From positions 1 to 64,000 of the forward strand of contig NZ_FOSN01000003.1 in the NCBI RefSeq assembly GCF_900114285.1: a stretch of DNA of 64,000 nt, given 5' to 3'. The notes beneath the pieces were generated by a model. That model was not told the DNA's origin. It worked only from the letters and a program-made list of their open reading frames with translations, and did no database searches. A program made the position numbers and the translations under genes. This DNA comes from Methylocapsa palsarum (GTDB taxonomy: Bacteria > Pseudomonadota > Alphaproteobacteria > Rhizobiales > Beijerinckiaceae). This document shows, one piece after another, positions 46,810-56,091 of the stretch. The first letter of the stretch is position 1. Every line of letters begins with the position of its first letter.

Positions 46810-47001
46810 TCAGGCTTCGTCTTTGGGCTTCTGGGTGAAGACCTGACGGCCGCGATACATGCCGGTCTTCAGATCGACATGGTGGGGGCGGCGCAATTCG
46901 CCGGAATCCTTGTCCTCGATATAGGTCGGCGCCTTGATCGCGTCCGCCGAGCGGCGGAATCCACGCTTCATGGGGGAGGTTTTGCGTTTCGGAACAGCCA
47001 T
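46810..47001 (-). CDS. rpmF: 50S ribosomal protein L32
   Basis: The 63-residue protein begins [20 protein letters not shown] and holds [22 protein letters not shown]. The Cys pairs found in some L32 proteins are absent, as is usual in alphaproteobacteria. The stop TGA is three bases from an element end. Confidence 0.97.
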   Translation of the reverse strand: MAVPKRKTSPMKRGFRRSADAIKAPTYIEDKDSGELRRPHHVDLKTGMYRGRQVFTQKPKDEA

Positions 47002-47146
47002 TTATCTTCTCGATCAGGGTTTTGCGCAGCCGGAGCCTGGCGCGAATTCAAACTCGAACGGGCCTGATACAGGAGAATGCCAGTCCTGGCTATAGGGAAA
47101 TGAAAGCGGCGGGACGCCGAGATCGTTTGACGTCCAAATTCCGCAG

Positions 47147-47821
47147 CTATTTAACGCAGGCTCCCGCAAATTCCGCCGCGCGCAGCCGCGCGACGAGGCG
47201 CTGGACGAGAGCGGCGTGGCCTCGGCCCGGATGCGCCGGATTTCGCTTCAGCGGGTTAGGAAGCGCGGTCGCGAGCAGCGCCGCTTCCCATGCGTCGAGG
47301 TTGGCGGCGCTTTTGTGAAAATAAAGCCGAGCCGCCGCTTCGGCGCCGAATACTCCCTCGCCCCATTCCGCGATGTTGAGATAGACCTCCAGCACGCGCC
47401 GCTTCGGCCATGCCAGATCGAGAACAAGAGCAAGAGGGATCTCCAGCCCCTTGCGGATGAACGACCTGGATGGCCAAAGAAACAGATTCTTCACCGTCTG
47501 CATCGTGATCGTCGAGGCCCCGCGCGAGGGACCGTCCGCGTCGGCTTCGTCCACCACTTCGCGGAGTGCGCCCCAATCCACGCCATTGTTCCGGCAAAAT
47601 CCCGCATCTTCCGAAATGATCACGGCGGCCCGCAACGCGGCGGAGATCTGGCCAAGCGGGACATAATCGCGGGTGACGGGCTCGCCCTGCGCAAAGCGGG
47701 CGATCATCAGCGTGGAAACGGGTTCGACGAAGCGGTAGGCGATGATCAACGCCGCCAACGCCGCCGCCAGGAACAAGGCCGTGTATTTGAGAAAGCCCAG
47801 GAATTTGACCAACAAACTCAT
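47147..47821 (-). CDS. mtgA: Monofunctional peptidoglycan glycosyltransferase
   Basis: MtgA polymerises lipid II into glycan strands at the outer face of the inner membrane. The 224-residue product has one N-terminal membrane helix (YTALFLAAALAALIIAY) and a GT51 domain with SEDAGFCRNNGVDW, GASTITMQTVKNLFLWPSRS and LEVYLNIAEWGEGVFGAEAAA. The length is normal for the family and no transpeptidase domain is present. Confidence 0.96.
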   Translation of the reverse strand: MSLLVKFLGFLKYTALFLAAALAALIIAYRFVEPVSTLMIARFAQGEPVTRDYVPLGQISAALRAAVIISEDAGFCRNNGVDWGALREVVDEADADGPSRGASTITMQTVKNLFLWPSRSFIRKGLEIPLALVLDLAWPKRRVLEVYLNIAEWGEGVFGAEAAARLYFHKSAANLDAWEAALLATALPNPLKRNPAHPGRGHAALVQRLVARLRAAEFAGACVK

Positions 47822-47955
47822 CCGGCGCGTTCAAGCTGAGGGACGCCGAGCCTTGACCGATCCCATCCGATCGGGCAAGCCGGGCCTCAACTTTAATTCC
47901 GGGTTTTTTCCGGTTTGGTCGTGACAAAGGCCAACTTGATCGAGGGCGACGAACG

Positions 47956-48888
47956 ATGGGGGACGGGGTGACGTCGGCGGAATTCGAAGCCAGATTGAAG
48001 GCCGCCGCCGATGCGACAGAGACCATGCTGGACGGGCTTCTTCACCGCGCGCCTCTGCCGGGGGAAACGGCGCGGCCGCCGCGTTTTCTCGAAGCGGTCC
48101 GCTATTCGTCGCTTGGGGGCGGCAAGCGCCTCCGGCCGTTTCTGCTGATCGAGACCGCGCGCCTGTTCGGAATCGAGGGCGACGGCGTCGCTCGCGCGGC
48201 CGCCGCCGTCGAAATGATCCATTGCTATTCGCTGGTTCACGACGATCTGCCCGCCCTCGACAACGACGATCTGCGCCGCGGCCGGCCGACGACGCATCGG
48301 GCCTATGACGAAGCCACGGCGATCCTCGTCGGCGACGCTCTCCTGACCTACGCCTTCGATGTGACGTCGGACCCTGCGACCGATCCCGACCCCGCGGTGC
48401 GGATCGAACTCGTTCAAGCTCTCGCGCGGGCGGCGGGCCTTGGCGGCATGATCGGCGGCCAGGTTCTGGATCTCGAAGCCGAAACAGCCAGCGAGCCTCA
48501 TAAGGCCGAGTTCGTGATTCAGCTCCAGGCCATGAAGACCGGCGCCCTGTTGAGCTATTCCGTCAACGCCGGCGCGATTCTCGGCCGGGCGGACGGCCCG
48601 GCGCGAGCGGCCCTCGCCAAATACGGTCAGGCGCTTGGCGCGGCCTTTCAGGTCGCCGACGATATTCTCGACGTGGAGGCGGACGAAGCAGCGCTCGGCA
48701 AGCGCGCGGGAAAGGACGCCGATCGCAACAAAGCCACTCTTGTCGCGGCTCTCGGCCTTGAGGGGGCTCGCGAAAGACGAGACAGGCTCGCCGCCGCGGC
48801 GATCGCGGCGCTGGATTTGGCGCCCAACCGCGAGGCGGCCGAAATCCTGAAAGAGGCCGCGCGTTTCGTTGCGATCCGCAAGAGCTGA
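47956..48888 (+). CDS. ispA: Farnesyl diphosphate synthase (short-chain polyprenyl synthase)
   Basis: It condenses DMAPP and IPP to farnesyl diphosphate. The 310-residue product has the first Asp-rich motif VHDDLPALDNDDLRRG, the GGGKRLRP substrate-binding stretch and the second motif FQVADDILDVE. It is followed 34 bases later by a DUF1345 gene. IspH, an earlier isoprenoid enzyme, lies about 4 kb downstream. Confidence 0.95.
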   Translation: MGDGVTSAEFEARLKAAADATETMLDGLLHRAPLPGETARPPRFLEAVRYSSLGGGKRLRPFLLIETARLFGIEGDGVARAAAAVEMIHCYSLVHDDLPALDNDDLRRGRPTTHRAYDEATAILVGDALLTYAFDVTSDPATDPDPAVRIELVQALARAAGLGGMIGGQVLDLEAETASEPHKAEFVIQLQAMKTGALLSYSVNAGAILGRADGPARAALAKYGQALGAAFQVADDILDVEADEAALGKRAGKDADRNKATLVAALGLEGARERRDRLAAAAIAALDLAPNREAAEILKEAARFVAIRKS

Positions 48889-48922
48889 GAGCCGCCCGAT
48901 CGGGCGATCAGGAGTTCAGGTC

Positions 48923-49603
48923 ATGGCGCTTGTCGATCGAATCTTTCCGGTGATGCGCGCCCATCCGAGATTGTTCCTTGGTATCGGCGTCGGGATCGCG
49001 GTTTACGTCCTGATTCCGCATTCGCTGAAATTGACGACGCGGCTGCTGCTGGGCTGGAACGCCGGCACATGGTTTTATTTTCTCACGACGGGATGGCTGA
49101 TCGTCCGCGCCACTCCGGAATCAATCAGGTGGCACGCCAAGTCCAGCGACGAAGGCCGTTTTTTCATCCTTATTCTCGCCAGCGTGGCCGCAATTGCGTC
49201 GATCGGGGCGATCATCGCGCAACTCGCCATCGTCAAGGATTTGTCCGGCGTATCGAAAGCCCTCCATATCGGACTCGCCGCGGCGACGATCGTCAGCGCC
49301 TGGTTCTTCATTCATCTGACCTACGCGCTCCATTACGCACACGAATATTTCGATGAATATTTCGAACGTCCGGATCGCCCTCCATCCGATCGCGGCGGAT
49401 TGAAATTTCCCGGTGGGGACGATCCCGACTATTTCGATTTCCTCTATTTCTCCTATGTCATCGGCGTCGCCTCGCAGACCGCCGACGTAGAGCTGTGTTC
49501 GCGCGAAATGCGGCGCGTCGCGCTCGGCCATTGCGTGCTGGCGTTCTTTTTCAACAGCGCGGTTCTGGCGTTGACCATCAACATCGCCGCCGGGCTGATC
49601 TGA
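48923..49603 (+). CDS. DUF1345 membrane protein
   Basis: The start ATG 48923 has AGGAG 11 bases upstream. The 226-residue product has about five membrane segments and the family stretch ADVELCSREMRRVALGHCVLAFFFNSAVLALTINI with FDFLYFSYVIGVASQTADV. The function is unknown; DUF1345 proteins are widespread inner-membrane proteins. It sits after ispA and is convergent with rsmD, ten bases away. Confidence 0.9.
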   Translation: MALVDRIFPVMRAHPRLFLGIGVGIAVYVLIPHSLKLTTRLLLGWNAGTWFYFLTTGWLIVRATPESIRWHAKSSDEGRFFILILASVAAIASIGAIIAQLAIVKDLSGVSKALHIGLAAATIVSAWFFIHLTYALHYAHEYFDEYFERPDRPPSDRGGLKFPGGDDPDYFDFLYFSYVIGVASQTADVELCSREMRRVALGHCVLAFFFNSAVLALTINIAAGLI

Positions 49604-49613
49604 GAGTCCCGTG

Positions 49614-50174
49614 CTACCCGCTAAGATGACGCGCAAAGACGACCCGCGTCAGGCCATAGCGCCGCTCTTCGATAAGACTGAACCCTTCAGGCAGATCGGC
49701 CGCGGCCTTGTCCGATTCCTCGACGATGACCAGCGCGTTTTTTTCGAGCCACCCGCCGTCGCGCAGCGCCATGAGCGCCGGCGGAGCGAAGCCCTTGCCG
49801 TAAGGCGGATCCAGAAACGCGAGGCCGAAGCGGCCTCCGGCAGGGGCCTCGCCGAGTTTGCGGGCGTCCCGCCGAAGGATCTGCGCCGACCCGGATAATC
49901 CTAAAGCTTCGGCATTCGCCCTGATGAGCGCGTTGGCCGCGGCGCTCTGATCAACCATCAGCGCGAAACTGGCCCCCCGGGACAGGGCTTCGAACCCGAC
50001 CGCGCCCGTCCCCGCAAAAAGATCGATCACCCGCGCGTCCGTGAAAGGTTCGTCGTAGGCGTGAACAAGAATATTGAAGATCGTCTCACGCAGGCGATCC
50101 GAAGTCGGCCGGATCGCGTCCGTCGCCGGACATTTCAAGACGCGGCCCTTCAGCCTGCCTCCAATGATCCGCAT
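49614..50174 (-). CDS. rsmD: 16S rRNA (guanine(966)-N(2))-methyltransferase
   Basis: The 186-residue SAM-dependent methyltransferase begins MRIIGGRLKGRVL, with SAM-binding VIDLFAGTGAVGFEALSRGA and the catalytic motif DPPYG (FLDPPYGKGF). It methylates G966 of 16S rRNA. It starts five bases after the stop of rluB, so the two form an RNA-modification pair. Confidence 0.97.
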   Translation of the reverse strand: MRIIGGRLKGRVLKCPATDAIRPTSDRLRETIFNILVHAYDEPFTDARVIDLFAGTGAVGFEALSRGASFALMVDQSAAANALIRANAEALGLSGSAQILRRDARKLGEAPAGGRFGLAFLDPPYGKGFAPPALMALRDGGWLEKNALVIVEESDKAAADLPEGFSLIEERRYGLTRVVFARHLSG

Positions 50175-50179
50175 CGCGC

Positions 50180-52270
50180 TTAACGCTTGCCGCGAGGGTT
50201 CCCCGGTCCTGGCTTCGCCTTGCGCCCGGGGGCCTTCGAGCGGCCGGAATCGTTCGAGTCGCGAGGGCCGGCGAAGCGGCCGGGTTTTCCAGCGCCTCCG
50301 GACTCCTTCGATCCGAATTTTCCTTTCGCCGGCAAAGGCCGCTTCGGCGGGCCGCCCGGCCCCGATCGTTTGCGCGCGCGCTCGCCTTCCGGCTTTGGCT
50401 CAAAGCCGGTTTCGCCGCGCTGCATTGCAAAAGCCCGCGCCGCCGGCTTGCGGAAGGGCTTTCCGGCAAATTCCGGCCGGGCCGATTTGCCTTCGGCGAA
50501 TCCTGGAGCCGCCGCCTGATGCTGCGCCGATCGTCTTCGTTCGGGGGCGGCGCCGTCGCGGCGTCCGGGGGCGCCGTCCCTGCGTCCGGGTGATTCCGCG
50601 CGGGCGCGGCCCTTAACCGGTTTATCGCGGAAGCGCGGCGCCGCGGCCGGGTCTCGATCCTGAGCTTTGCGTTCCGCCTCAAACCGCCGTCCGTTGCGCG
50701 TCGCCGGCCTGTCGCGTCCCTTGCCTTGCGGCGCCGCCGGCACGAGCCGCTCAACGTGAACCATCCGCCCGCTGCGATCGGCGGTTTCGGCGCGTTCGAT
50801 GCGCTTGCGCCCTCCGGTCAGACGTTCGCCCTCTCCCGCGCGCAAGACGGACACATGTTTGCGGGGGCCGGGGGCTGGCCTCCCTCTCGTCTCGGCGTTC
50901 GCGCCACGCTCAGCCTGCGGCGAGGGTCGACCCCGCTCCTTGGCCGGACGGTGCTCGCCAGGCTCTTCGCGGGGGCGATCCCGCCCGGGCGGGCGCGTCT
51001 CCCTGTCGGGCGAGGAATGGCTGTGCGCGCCGCCCGCGCGTCCTTTCGCCAAATGTTTTTTTGCCAAATGTTCTTTTGCAAACGGCGACCCCGGGTGCGC
51101 CTGCAAGACGAGTCTGGAAGGCTCAACGTCTGCATCCTCGCGGGAAAAATCGGCTCCGGCTTTCGCGGCCAAAGGTCCGAGCTGGTCGCGCAGAACCCTC
51201 GTTCGCACCTCTTCGACCACGCCTTCGACAATTTCACCAAGCTGAAATGGCCCAAAGGAGACCCGAATCAGGCGATTGACCTGCAAGCCGATATGTTCGA
51301 GCACCCGTTTGATCTCGCGGTTCTTGCCCTCGCGCAGCGCGATGGTGAGCCAGGAATTCGCCCCCTGCTCGCGATCGAGCGTCGCCTCGAGTCCGGCGTA
51401 ATCGACGCCCTCGATCGTGAGGCCGCCGCGCAGACCGTCCAGCACGCTCTGGTCGGTCCCGCCCTTGGCGCGGACCCGGTAACGCCGGAGCCAGCCGGTG
51501 GACGGCAGCTCGAGCAGCCGGGCGAGACCGCCATCATTGGTCAGCAGCAGAAGACCTTCGGTGTTGATGTCGAGCCTGCCCACGCTGATCACGCGCGGGC
51601 CTTCCGGCCAGGACTCGCGAAGATGATCGAAAATCGTCGGGCGACCCTCGGGATCGTGTTCCGTGGTCACAAGTCCGCGAGGCTTGTGAAACAGAAAAAG
51701 ACGCGTCGGCGCCCGGCGCGCGAGGGGTTCGCCATCGACCGTGATTTCGTCGGCGCCGCTGACGTTGATCGCCGGATCGATGAGAATGGCGCCGTTGAGC
51801 GTGACCCGACCCTCGGCGATCCAGACCTCCGCGTCGCGGCGCGAGCAGGCGCCGGCGCGCGCCATGACCTTGGCGATCCTCTGCGGCGCGGCGGGGGCGT
51901 CGCCGCCGGCTTGAGCGGTCAGCGTCAGAACGGGCTTGCGCGGATTGGCGGGGCGGTCCTCGCCTTTATCCAGGTTCTGCCGCTCATCCCCGCCGGACCT
52001 GGGCGTCGGCCGCCGTTTGTCCGCCGCGTCGCGCCTGTCCTTTTTTGGAAATGCAGGTTTTGAAAACGAAGGCTTTGGAAACGGAGATTTCTTGCCGAGA
52101 GGCGGGCGCGGCCGGGCGCCCGCCTCTCGAGACGGTTCCGGCCCGGTTTCGCGGCCCTTCGCGCGAGCACCGGTCGACGAGGACAAACTGCCGGGCTCAG
52201 GGTCGCCAGAGCGAGGCGGACGGGCCGTCCGCCGGGAAGGAGGCCGTTTTTTGGTTGGATCGTAGCGCAT
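50180..52270 (-). CDS. rluB: 23S rRNA pseudouridine synthase (RluB type) with long disordered flanks
   Basis: The start ATG 52270 is chosen because AGGAG lies directly upstream, although the spacing is tight. The 696-residue product has a Pro/Arg/Lys-rich N-terminal tail (about 1-125), an S4 RNA-binding domain (RIAKVMARAGACSRRDAEVWIAEGRVT), the synthase core with catalytic Asp in VGRLDINTEGLLLLTNDG and a C-terminal disordered region of nearly 300 residues rich in Arg, Gly, Pro and Lys. Typical RluB is about 290 residues. The tails resemble those of other Hyphomicrobiales RluB proteins and probably bind RNA. Confidence 0.93.
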   Translation of the reverse strand: MRYDPTKKRPPSRRTARPPRSGDPEPGSLSSSTGARAKGRETGPEPSREAGARPRPPLGKKSPFPKPSFSKPAFPKKDRRDAADKRRPTPRSGGDERQNLDKGEDRPANPRKPVLTLTAQAGGDAPAAPQRIAKVMARAGACSRRDAEVWIAEGRVTLNGAILIDPAINVSGADEITVDGEPLARRAPTRLFLFHKPRGLVTTEHDPEGRPTIFDHLRESWPEGPRVISVGRLDINTEGLLLLTNDGGLARLLELPSTGWLRRYRVRAKGGTDQSVLDGLRGGLTIEGVDYAGLEATLDREQGANSWLTIALREGKNREIKRVLEHIGLQVNRLIRVSFGPFQLGEIVEGVVEEVRTRVLRDQLGPLAAKAGADFSREDADVEPSRLVLQAHPGSPFAKEHLAKKHLAKGRAGGAHSHSSPDRETRPPGRDRPREEPGEHRPAKERGRPSPQAERGANAETRGRPAPGPRKHVSVLRAGEGERLTGGRKRIERAETADRSGRMVHVERLVPAAPQGKGRDRPATRNGRRFEAERKAQDRDPAAAPRFRDKPVKGRARAESPGRRDGAPGRRDGAAPERRRSAQHQAAAPGFAEGKSARPEFAGKPFRKPAARAFAMQRGETGFEPKPEGERARKRSGPGGPPKRPLPAKGKFGSKESGGAGKPGRFAGPRDSNDSGRSKAPGRKAKPGPGNPRGKR

Positions 52271-52398
52271 GACTCCTGTTAACAGCATTCGAGGCGAAAA
52301 GGGAACTCGACTCAAAGCTCCACCGCGCCAGGCGCGCGACGAAAAGCTTTCGCAACGTAGAAATAGGGGAGGGAAGTCGTGCGCCGGACCCTGAGGCT

Positions 52399-52851
52399 TT
52401 GACCCAAAATCGGAGCGATCCCCTTTCCCTTGCTTTTTTCGAAGCTCGCGCCGCCATGGAGCGAAGCGAAGTGCCTGTCGGCGCCGTCATCGTCCGGGAG
52501 GGCGCGATCGTGGCGAGCGCCGGCAATCGCACCCTGCGCGACCGTGATCCGACCGCGCACGCCGAACTGCTTGCGATTCGCGCCGCCTGCCGGACGTTGG
52601 ACACCGAACGGCTCACCGGATGCGATCTCTATGTGACGCTCGAGCCCTGCGCGATGTGCGCCGCGGCGATTTCCTTCGCGCGCCTGCGGCGTCTCTACTG
52701 GGCCGCCGGCGATCCCAAGGGCGGGGCGGTTGAACATGGTCCGCGCTTCTTCGCGCAGCCGACTTGCCATCACAGGCCAGAACTCTACGGCGGCATAAGG
52801 GAAAGCGAGGCTGCTGAAATGCTACGCGCGTTTTTCGCCACACGGCGATAA
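52399..52851 (+). CDS. tadA: tRNA-specific adenosine deaminase
   Basis: TadA makes inosine at the wobble base of tRNA-Arg(ACG). The frame starts at TTG 52399 behind GAGG; an internal ATG (52456) would cut into the first helix. The 150-residue product has the zinc site HAE (His54, Glu56) and PCAMC (Cys84, Cys87). It is divergent from rluB. Confidence 0.95.
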   Translation: MTQNRSDPLSLAFFEARAAMERSEVPVGAVIVREGAIVASAGNRTLRDRDPTAHAELLAIRAACRTLDTERLTGCDLYVTLEPCAMCAAAISFARLRRLYWAAGDPKGGAVEHGPRFFAQPTCHHRPELYGGIRESEAAEMLRAFFATRR

Positions 52852-53036
52852 GTCCTGAAGCCGGCGAGGCCCCTCTTGTCTTCGGAAGCAAGCCCGAAAA
52901 TCATTTTTTAAATTTGTGCCGAAGCAAGAATGCTTCATTCATGCGCGAGGCGTAACCGGCTTCGGGGGGCATGGGGCGGACTTGACAGTCAAAGCGCCAA
53001 ACTCCTAAACGTGGTCGTCCTCGAGCCAAGCGCCGC

Positions 53037-54005
53037 ATGTCCGTCAAGCCGAAACTCACCGTTTACCTCTGCGCTCCGCGCGGTTTTTGCGCGGGGGTCG
53101 TGCGCGCGATCGACGCCGTCGAGGAAGCGCTCCGGATTTACGGCGCTCCGGTCTATGTCCGCCACGAGATCGTTCACAACAAATATGTGGTGGAGGGGCT
53201 CAAGGCGAAGGGCGCGATTTTCGTCGAAGAGCTTGACGAAGTTCCGAACACGGCGCAGCCCGTCATCTTTTCCGCGCATGGCGTTCCAAAGGATATCCCC
53301 GCGGAGGCCGAGTCACGGAACATTTTCGCCATCGACGCCACCTGTCCGCTGGTGACGAAAGTGCATCGCGAGGCGGAACTGCATCACCGGCAGGGACGGC
53401 AGGTTCTTCTCGTCGGGCATGCCGGTCATCCGGAGGTGGTCGGCACCCTTGGTCAATTGCCGCCCGGCTCCATCGTGCTCGTCCAGACGCTGGCCGATAT
53501 CGCCGATCTGGAATTGGCGGACGAGGGCAAGCTGGCCTATGTCACGCAAACGACTTTGTCGATCGACGACACGCGCTGCATGGTCGACGCGCTGAAGCGC
53601 CGTTTTCCGAAAATCGTCGGTCCGCATCGCGAGGATATCTGCTACGCGACCACCAATCGCCAGGAGGCGGTGAAACGCGTCGCGCCGACCGTCGACGCGA
53701 TGCTGGTCGTCGGCTCGGCGAATTCGTCGAATTCGCAACGGCTCAAGGAAGTCGCCGAGCGCTCCGGCTGCAAGCTGGCCCGGCTCGTGCTGAGGGCCTC
53801 CGACGTCGAGTGGGAGCTGTTCGACGACATTACGTCACTCGCGATCACCGCCGGCGCCTCCGCGCCCGAAATTCTCGTCGAAGAGATCATGGACGCCTTC
53901 GCCCTGCGTTTCGATCTTTCCATCGAGACGGTTTCCACGGCGGACGAAGGCGTTTTCTTTCCGCTGCCGCGCGAATTGCGCTCTCCCGCGGGATCGGCCG
54001 CCTGA
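53037..54005 (+). CDS. ispH: 4-hydroxy-3-methylbut-2-enyl diphosphate reductase
   Basis: This is the last enzyme of the MEP pathway, making IPP and DMAPP. The 322-residue product has the three iron-sulfur Cys: Cys12 ([11 protein letters not shown]), Cys103 ([11 protein letters not shown]) and Cys202 ([10 protein letters not shown]). It is followed 26 bases later by miaA, which uses its product DMAPP to modify tRNA. Confidence 0.97.
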   Translation: MSVKPKLTVYLCAPRGFCAGVVRAIDAVEEALRIYGAPVYVRHEIVHNKYVVEGLKAKGAIFVEELDEVPNTAQPVIFSAHGVPKDIPAEAESRNIFAIDATCPLVTKVHREAELHHRQGRQVLLVGHAGHPEVVGTLGQLPPGSIVLVQTLADIADLELADEGKLAYVTQTTLSIDDTRCMVDALKRRFPKIVGPHREDICYATTNRQEAVKRVAPTVDAMLVVGSANSSNSQRLKEVAERSGCKLARLVLRASDVEWELFDDITSLAITAGASAPEILVEEIMDAFALRFDLSIETVSTADEGVFFPLPRELRSPAGSAA

Positions 54006-54031
54006 GGCGGATCCAGACCGGATCCTTTCCC

Positions 54032-55009
54032 GTGAAAGCCATTTCAGCAATTTTGCTCGCCGGGCCGACGGCGAGCGGCAAGTCGGCTCTGGCGCTGCGG
54101 CTCGCCTGCGCTTTCAACGGCGTGCTGATCAACGCGGATTCCATGCAGGTCTATCGCGACCTGCGGCTGCTGACGGCGCGCCCCAGCGAGGCGGAAGAGG
54201 CGCAGGCGCCGCACGCTCTTTTCGGCCATATCGACGGGGCGCTGAATTATTCGGTCGGGCTTTGGCTGAAAGACGCGGCCGGCGCCCTTGAAGACGCCAG
54301 GCGGCGAGGGCTTTTGCCGATTTTCGTGGGCGGGACGGGACTTTATTTCAAGGCCCTGACGCAGGGGCTCTCCGACATTCCACAGGTGCCCGAAGACGTC
54401 CGCGCAAGGGTGCGCGCGCGGGCGCAAAATGTTCCTGTCGAGGTTTTGCATGCGGAGCTTGGAAGGCGCGATCCGGACATGGCCGCGCGCCTGCGGCCGA
54501 CCGATCCTCAGCGGATCTTGCGCGCGCTCGAAATTCTCGAGACGACCGGAAAAAGCCTCGCCTCGTTCCAGATCGAACGCGAGCCGCCTGTTCTTGACGC
54601 ATCGGGCGCGCTCGCGCTGTTTCTAGCGCCCGGCCGGGAGATCCTCGCGCAAAGGATCGACGCGCGTTTCGACGCCATGCTGCAGGCCGGCGCTCTTGAG
54701 GAGGCGAGGGCGCTGCGCCGGCGCGGCCTCGACCCGGCGCTCCCGGTAATGCGCGCCCATGGAGCACCCCGCCTGATCGCATATCTCAATGGCGAATTGT
54801 CCCTGGCGGAGGCGGCGGCGAGCGCCAAGCTTGAAACCCGCCAGTACGCCAAGCGGCAATTCACCTTCGCGCGAAGGCAATTGCCATTGTTTCGTTGGGT
54901 CACGGAGCAGGAGGCCGAAGCGCAGGCGCGAGCCGCGCTTGTTAGAGCGCTTTCCGATCGCATGACGTCATGCGATCGATCAGAAATCGCTCCAGAGTCA
55001 AAAGCTTGA
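54032..55009 (+). CDS. miaA: tRNA dimethylallyltransferase, with C-terminal tail encoded by a repeat element
   Basis: MiaA transfers the dimethylallyl group to A37 of tRNAs that read UNN codons. A GTG at 54032 is the likely start (an earlier frame runs through ispH). The P-loop is GPTASGKS (11-18), with INADSMQVYRDL and the C-terminal RQYAKRQFTFARRQLPLFRWV region. After ARAALV the frame enters element copy H and continues through it, adding RALSDRMTSCDRSEIAPESKA before TGA 55007. The insertion has replaced the natural C-terminus. The conserved core appears intact, so the enzyme is probably active. Confidence 0.93.
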   Translation: MKAISAILLAGPTASGKSALALRLACAFNGVLINADSMQVYRDLRLLTARPSEAEEAQAPHALFGHIDGALNYSVGLWLKDAAGALEDARRRGLLPIFVGGTGLYFKALTQGLSDIPQVPEDVRARVRARAQNVPVEVLHAELGRRDPDMAARLRPTDPQRILRALEILETTGKSLASFQIEREPPVLDASGALALFLAPGREILAQRIDARFDAMLQAGALEEARALRRRGLDPALPVMRAHGAPRLIAYLNGELSLAEAAASAKLETRQYAKRQFTFARRQLPLFRWVTEQEAEAQARAALVRALSDRMTSCDRSEIAPESKA

Positions 55010-55058
55010 GCATAGTCTTCTCGATTGGATTGATTCAATCCGATCGGAATATGCTCTA
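54943..55058 (+). repeat. 116-bp palindromic element, copy H
   Basis: This is a full copy whose first stem is a perfect 24-bp palindrome (CGATCGCATGACGTCATG...). It lies between convergent miaA and the RMD1-family gene. The miaA frame reads through it. On the other strand its last three bases (CTA, 55056-55058) give the TAG stop of the RMD1-family gene. Two GANTC sites are present. Confidence 0.93.
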
Positions 55059-55877
55059 ATGTCGGCCGGTGAGGATCTGACCGATGGTGATGACGATTTC
55101 AGCGACGATCAGCACCACGATCGTCGCCTCAAGCCGGGTCGCGCGATCGGCGTCGATCATATCGGTGAGGATGCGGGCGGTCTCGACGATGGTGTCGAGT
55201 TTGCGTTTGAGGGTTTCGGCGCGCTCCTTCAATTCATATTCGTCTTCGAGCCGCGCGTAGAGGCGCTCAAGGTCCGGGCGATCCCAGAGCACGTCCGGTT
55301 TTTCCTCGACGGCGACGCGGCCGGACACCCGATGCTGCACGAGGAGGGTCTGGCCGATCAATTTCAGCATCGAGCGCCGGTTCCAGGGCGGGCGGCCGTT
55401 GCGCGCGAGATTGGCGGCGAAGGGTTCGATCGTATCGAAGACCGAATTGACTTCCCGTTCGTCGCGACCGAGGGACACCGTCTTGGCGAGGGCGTCGGCG
55501 ACGACGAGGAGACGCTGCTCGGAAAGGTCTTTCATCGCGATGGCGCCGCCGGGCGGTATCCTGTCGTCGAAATCGGGCGAGATCTCGAGCATCGCGGATT
55601 CGTCGTCGACGTGCTCATGCGGTCCGGAGACCCGCAATTTCACCTGTTCGAGCACATTGTCTTCTTCCAGCGGCGAAAGGCCGATCATCACCGCGACGCC
55701 GAACCGGTACAGCGCGACGAAACCGTTGGCGCCCGCGTGAAAGGCGAGCGGCGTCGCCGAAATCATATCCGAGCGCTCAAGCCCCGCGGCGTCGATGCGG
55801 TCGCCAAGCAGCAGCGCCCGGGCGGTGACGCGGCGAACCGCGATCTGAGCTGGAGCCGAAGACATTGAATTTGGCAT
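55056..55877 (-). CDS. RMD1/DUF155 family protein
   Basis: The 273-residue product has the DUF155 core (SATPLAFHAGANGFVALYRFGVAVMIGLSPLEEDN, YELKERAETLKRKLDTIVETARILTDMIDADRATRLE) and a C-terminal membrane helix (ATIVVLIVAEIVITIGQIL). Yeast RMD1 is linked to sporulation and mitochondria; bacterial members have no assigned function. A start at residue 5 is also possible. The stop TAG is the end of element copy H. Confidence 0.88.
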   Translation of the reverse strand: MPNSMSSAPAQIAVRRVTARALLLGDRIDAAGLERSDMISATPLAFHAGANGFVALYRFGVAVMIGLSPLEEDNVLEQVKLRVSGPHEHVDDESAMLEISPDFDDRIPPGGAIAMKDLSEQRLLVVADALAKTVSLGRDEREVNSVFDTIEPFAANLARNGRPPWNRRSMLKLIGQTLLVQHRVSGRVAVEEKPDVLWDRPDLERLYARLEDEYELKERAETLKRKLDTIVETARILTDMIDADRATRLEATIVVLIVAEIVITIGQILTGRH

Positions 55878-56009
55878 AGGGCTGTTCTAACCGACGACCC
55901 GAAGGTTTGGAAGCGCGTCCGCCGTCTCGTTCAAGCCGCGTTCAACGGATCTATTGACCCGGAAACCCGTATCCCTTAAGAAACAATCTTCCCAATATGA
56001 GCGTGATCC

Positions 56010-56060
56010 GTGAAAGAATTGGTTATCGTACCTTTTGCGCCGGAGGCGGGACGGAGCTAG
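56010..56060 (+). CDS. ilv leader peptide
   Basis: GTG 56010 opens a 16-codon frame, MKELVIVPFAPEAGRS, then TAG. Codons 4-7 are Leu-Val-Ile-Val, the three branched-chain amino acids in a row. The stop lies in the loop of the first hairpin. A ribosome stalled on these codons when branched-chain amino acids are scarce would stop terminator formation and let ilvB be transcribed. The start is GTG with a poor ribosome binding site. Confidence 0.75.
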   Translation: MKELVIVPFAPEAGRS

Positions 56061-56091
56061 GCTCCGGAACCCCGATCCTGGCGCTCGTCCG

